This document shows positions 7,331-8,596 of a stretch of DNA of 8,596 nucleotides, in pieces (within the stretch, counting starts at the first letter, position 1; each line of letters starts with the position of its first letter). Source of the DNA: CALIKW01 sp038998005 (GTDB lineage Archaea; Aenigmatarchaeota; Aenigmatarchaeia; CG10238-14; SCSR01). The stretch lies in assembly GCA_038998005.1 (NCBI GenBank), contig JAVZIY010000028.1, forward strand, positions 1 to 8,596, written 5' to 3'. Both the position numbers and the translations under genes were made by a program. The notes under the pieces were generated by a model. It did not search any database. It saw only the letters and a list, made by a program, of their open reading frames with translations, and was not told the origin of the DNA.

Positions 7331-7348
7331 TTTTAAAATAAATTTTTA
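7331..7348. promoter_or_regulatory. Divergent TATA-like region between herA and the phosphoesterase gene
   Basis: The 55-bp spacer holds an A/T block with TTTTAAAAT at its core (centre near 7337). On the minus strand the centre is about 25 bases before the herA ATG, and on the plus strand about 32 bases before the phosphoesterase ATG. Leaderless or very short leaders are therefore expected on both sides. A weak GTGA at 7362-7365 lies three bases before the plus-strand ATG. The exact box cannot be fixed in such AT-rich sequence. Confidence 0.4.
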
Positions 7349-7368
7349 TTTTACTCATATAGTGAATT

Positions 7369-8118
7369 ATGGTAGTAAGAATTGTTAGAGAATATCCAGC
7401 ATTATTTATACCAAAGAAAAAAATTTTAACAATAGCTGATTTACACTTAGGAATCGAGCACGAACTTTACAAAAGTGGTATTCTTATCCCTCCCCAAGCA
7501 GAAAAATTCAAGAAAATTATAGATTTTCTGATAAAAATTACAAGAGCAAAAACTCTTGTAATTCTTGGAGATATAAAACATAAAGTTCCTGGGATAAGCT
7601 TTAGAGAAATGAGAGAAATTCCTAAACTTTTTTCTTACTTGGTTAAAAAGATAAGAGTAATTTGTGTTAAAGGAAATCATGATGATAATATAGAAAGTTT
7701 GCTTCCTAAAGATGTAGAAATATATTCTTCTAGAGGTTTTTCAATTGATAAGTATGGATTTTTTCATGGTCATGCATTGCCATCAAAAGGATTGATGAAA
7801 TGCAATTTTTTATTTACAGCCCACATACATCCCTTAATCGAATTCAAGGATTCTTTTGGTTATAGAATAGTTGAGCAAGTTTGGATTAAAACAAAAATTA
7901 ACGAAAACATAGCAAAAGAAAAGTATAAAATTAAAAAGATAGGAAAACTTGAAGTTATAATTTTTCCGTCTTTCAATAAACTTGTTGGCGGACTTATTTT
8001 AAACAAGCTAGAAAAAAGCGAATTAGCAAAACCATTAATTTCAAAGAATTTCATAAATTTAAAAAATTCAATGCTCTATTTAGTAGATGGAACTTTCTTA
8101 GGAAATCTTAAGATTTAA
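7369..8118 (+). CDS. SbcD/Mre11-related metallophosphoesterase (COG1407 type)
   Basis: Predicted calcineurin-like phosphoesterase of the archaeal family named as SbcD/Mre11-related. At 249 aa it has the family's normal size. All metal-site motifs are present: DLHLG (D24, H26), LGDIKH (D68), GNHDD (N103, H104), HGHA (H133) and AHIHP (H152, H154). The N-terminal segment with FIPKKK before the first motif is typical of this family. It lacks the capping and Rad50-binding domains of Mre11, so it is not a second Mre11. The true substrate is unknown; relatives are often found near DNA helicases of the Lhr type and are thought to act on nucleic acids or nucleotides. Here it diverges from herA, and its 3' end overlaps aIF5B on the other strand by 21 bp. 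The last third (about 165-249) is Lys-rich and less clearly conserved. Confidence 0.88.
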   Translation: MVVRIVREYPALFIPKKKILTIADLHLGIEHELYKSGILIPPQAEKFKKIIDFLIKITRAKTLVILGDIKHKVPGISFREMREIPKLFSYLVKKIRVICVKGNHDDNIESLLPKDVEIYSSRGFSIDKYGFFHGHALPSKGLMKCNFLFTAHIHPLIEFKDSFGYRIVEQVWIKTKINENIAKEKYKIKKIGKLEVIIFPSFNKLVGGLILNKLEKSELAKPLISKNFINLKNSMLYLVDGTFLGNLKI

Positions 8119-8596
8119 TTTTTTCATTTCCTCTATAATTTTCATTTCATCTTCTCCAAGTATATGAGGAAATTCAGAGAGAATAACATTCAAATCATCT
8201 TTCGGTACATTAACATAAAGTATATCCCCTTCCTTTATCTGTCTCCCAATAGTCGGTTCTTCCATGCTTATTGCAACCTTATCTCCAGACTTTGCTTCGG
8301 GGATATTTTTTCCTTCTTTCTGAATTTCTTTTATATTTCCAATTTCCTTACCATCTTTTCTTAAAAGAACTACATTAGGCTTTATTTTTCCAGCTAAAAC
8401 TTCTATACCAAATATTGCTGGTTTTGATGCTCTGAAAACATACCCTGGAAGAATTTTAATTTTTGCAGGCCATGTTAGCTTTTCAAGTTTTTCCTTTATT
8501 TCTCTTTCTTTCTCCTTTAAGCACCATTCCTTATACTCTTCTATTATCCGATAAATTATGTTATTAACAAAAATTTCTATTTTCAAATCTTTTGAC
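8098..8596 (-). CDS. infB: Translation initiation factor aIF5B (IF-2 homologue), C-terminal part
   Basis: Partial gene: the frame stays open to the right edge, so the GTPase domain and domains II and III lie outside. The 165 residues present cover the long linking helix (about the first 40 residues, containing NNIIYRIIEEY) and domain IV, a beta-barrel with WPAKIKILPGYVFR, PAIFGIEVLAGKIKP, LLRKDGKEIG, EAKSGDKVAIS and PTIGRQIKEGDILYV. These blocks are characteristic of archaeal/eukaryal IF5B, which promotes subunit joining and places initiator tRNA; domain IV contacts the tRNA acceptor end. The codon at 8586-8584 is an internal TTG, not the start. The protein ends in NLKIS after a short helix, shorter and different from the ending I expect in many archaeal homologues. 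The stop lies inside the convergent phosphoesterase gene. Confidence 0.93.
   Translation of the reverse strand, partial: SKDLKIEIFVNNIIYRIIEEYKEWCLKEKEREIKEKLEKLTWPAKIKILPGYVFRASKPAIFGIEVLAGKIKPNVVLLRKDGKEIGNIKEIQKEGKNIPEAKSGDKVAISMEEPTIGRQIKEGDILYVNVPKDDLNVILSEFPHILGEDEMKIIEEMKKLNLKIS
8103..8124 (+). terminator. Palindrome plus T-run at the phosphoesterase/aIF5B overlap
   Basis: AAATCTTAAGATTT (8103-8116) is a perfect 14-bp palindrome that can form a 5-bp stem with a TTAA loop. It is followed by AA and then six T (8119-8124) on the plus strand. This resembles a weak intrinsic terminator for the phosphoesterase mRNA, and the oligo-T alone would suit archaeal termination. No T-run follows it on the minus strand. 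The palindrome also lies in the coding ends of both convergent genes. Confidence 0.5.

Noticed and set aside
7369..8118. The phosphoesterase as a second Mre11 or as NurA
   Set aside because: It lacks the capping and Rad50-binding regions of Mre11, and its motifs are of the calcineurin type, not the RNase H-like fold of NurA.
8584..8586. TTG at 8586-8584 as the start of a 162-aa protein
   Set aside because: The frame continues open to the window edge and the content is the C-terminal part of aIF5B, so this codon is internal Leu.
1..8596. tRNA, rRNA, CRISPR array, insertion sequence or attachment site
   Set aside because: No GC-rich structured block, no regularly spaced repeats, no transposase-like frame and no flanking direct or inverted repeats were noticed.

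Overview
The window looks like a compact, AT-rich archaeal chromosome segment. Every recognisable gene is of archaeal type: an archaeal/eukaryal-type prolyl-tRNA synthetase with a C-terminal Cys4 zinc site, Mre11, a Rad50 with a CPLC zinc hook, the HerA translocase, an archaeal SbcD/Mre11-related phosphoesterase (COG1407 type) and the C-terminal part of aIF5B. Intergenic spaces are tiny, several genes overlap, and TATA-like boxes sit where leaderless or short-leader transcripts would be expected. The Mre11, Rad50 and HerA sequences differ from textbook euryarchaeal and crenarchaeal ones. Together with the gene density and low GC this suggests an under-described, possibly DPANN-type archaeon. 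That is an inference and cannot be settled from this window.

Layout. 1-180: AT-rich spacer with an oligo-T stop signal, a TATA-like box and the possible start of a membrane-protein gene leaving the left edge (minus strand). 181-2105: minus-strand pair proS followed by an unrecognised gene of about 159 aa, joined by a one-base stop/start overlap. 2106-2175: short divergent promoter region. 2176-5804: plus-strand mre11-rad50 operon with an ATGA overlap. 5808-7313: herA on the minus strand, ending 3 bp from the rad50 stop. 7314-7368: second divergent promoter region. 7369-8118: plus-strand metallophosphoesterase, overlapping tail-to-tail by 21 bp with the aIF5B gene, which enters from the right edge on the minus strand.

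How the genes fit together. Mre11, Rad50 and HerA belong to the archaeal double-strand-break end-resection machinery, in which Mre11-Rad50 processes ends and HerA works with the nuclease NurA to make 3' single strands. Here herA is convergent with mre11-rad50 instead of co-transcribed, and no nurA is seen in the window. A fourth, related phosphoesterase with an intact metal centre diverges from herA. The flanking genes (proS, aIF5B) are translation genes.

The points most worth a second look are: Mre11 has Thr103 where the family has the metal-binding Asn of its GNH(D/E) motif; Rad50 has Leu31 where the family usually has Asn in its P-loop; and a perfect 14-bp palindrome encodes the same tetrapeptide at the ends of two convergent genes while also forming a likely terminator stem. 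I see no mobile element, CRISPR array, tRNA or rRNA.
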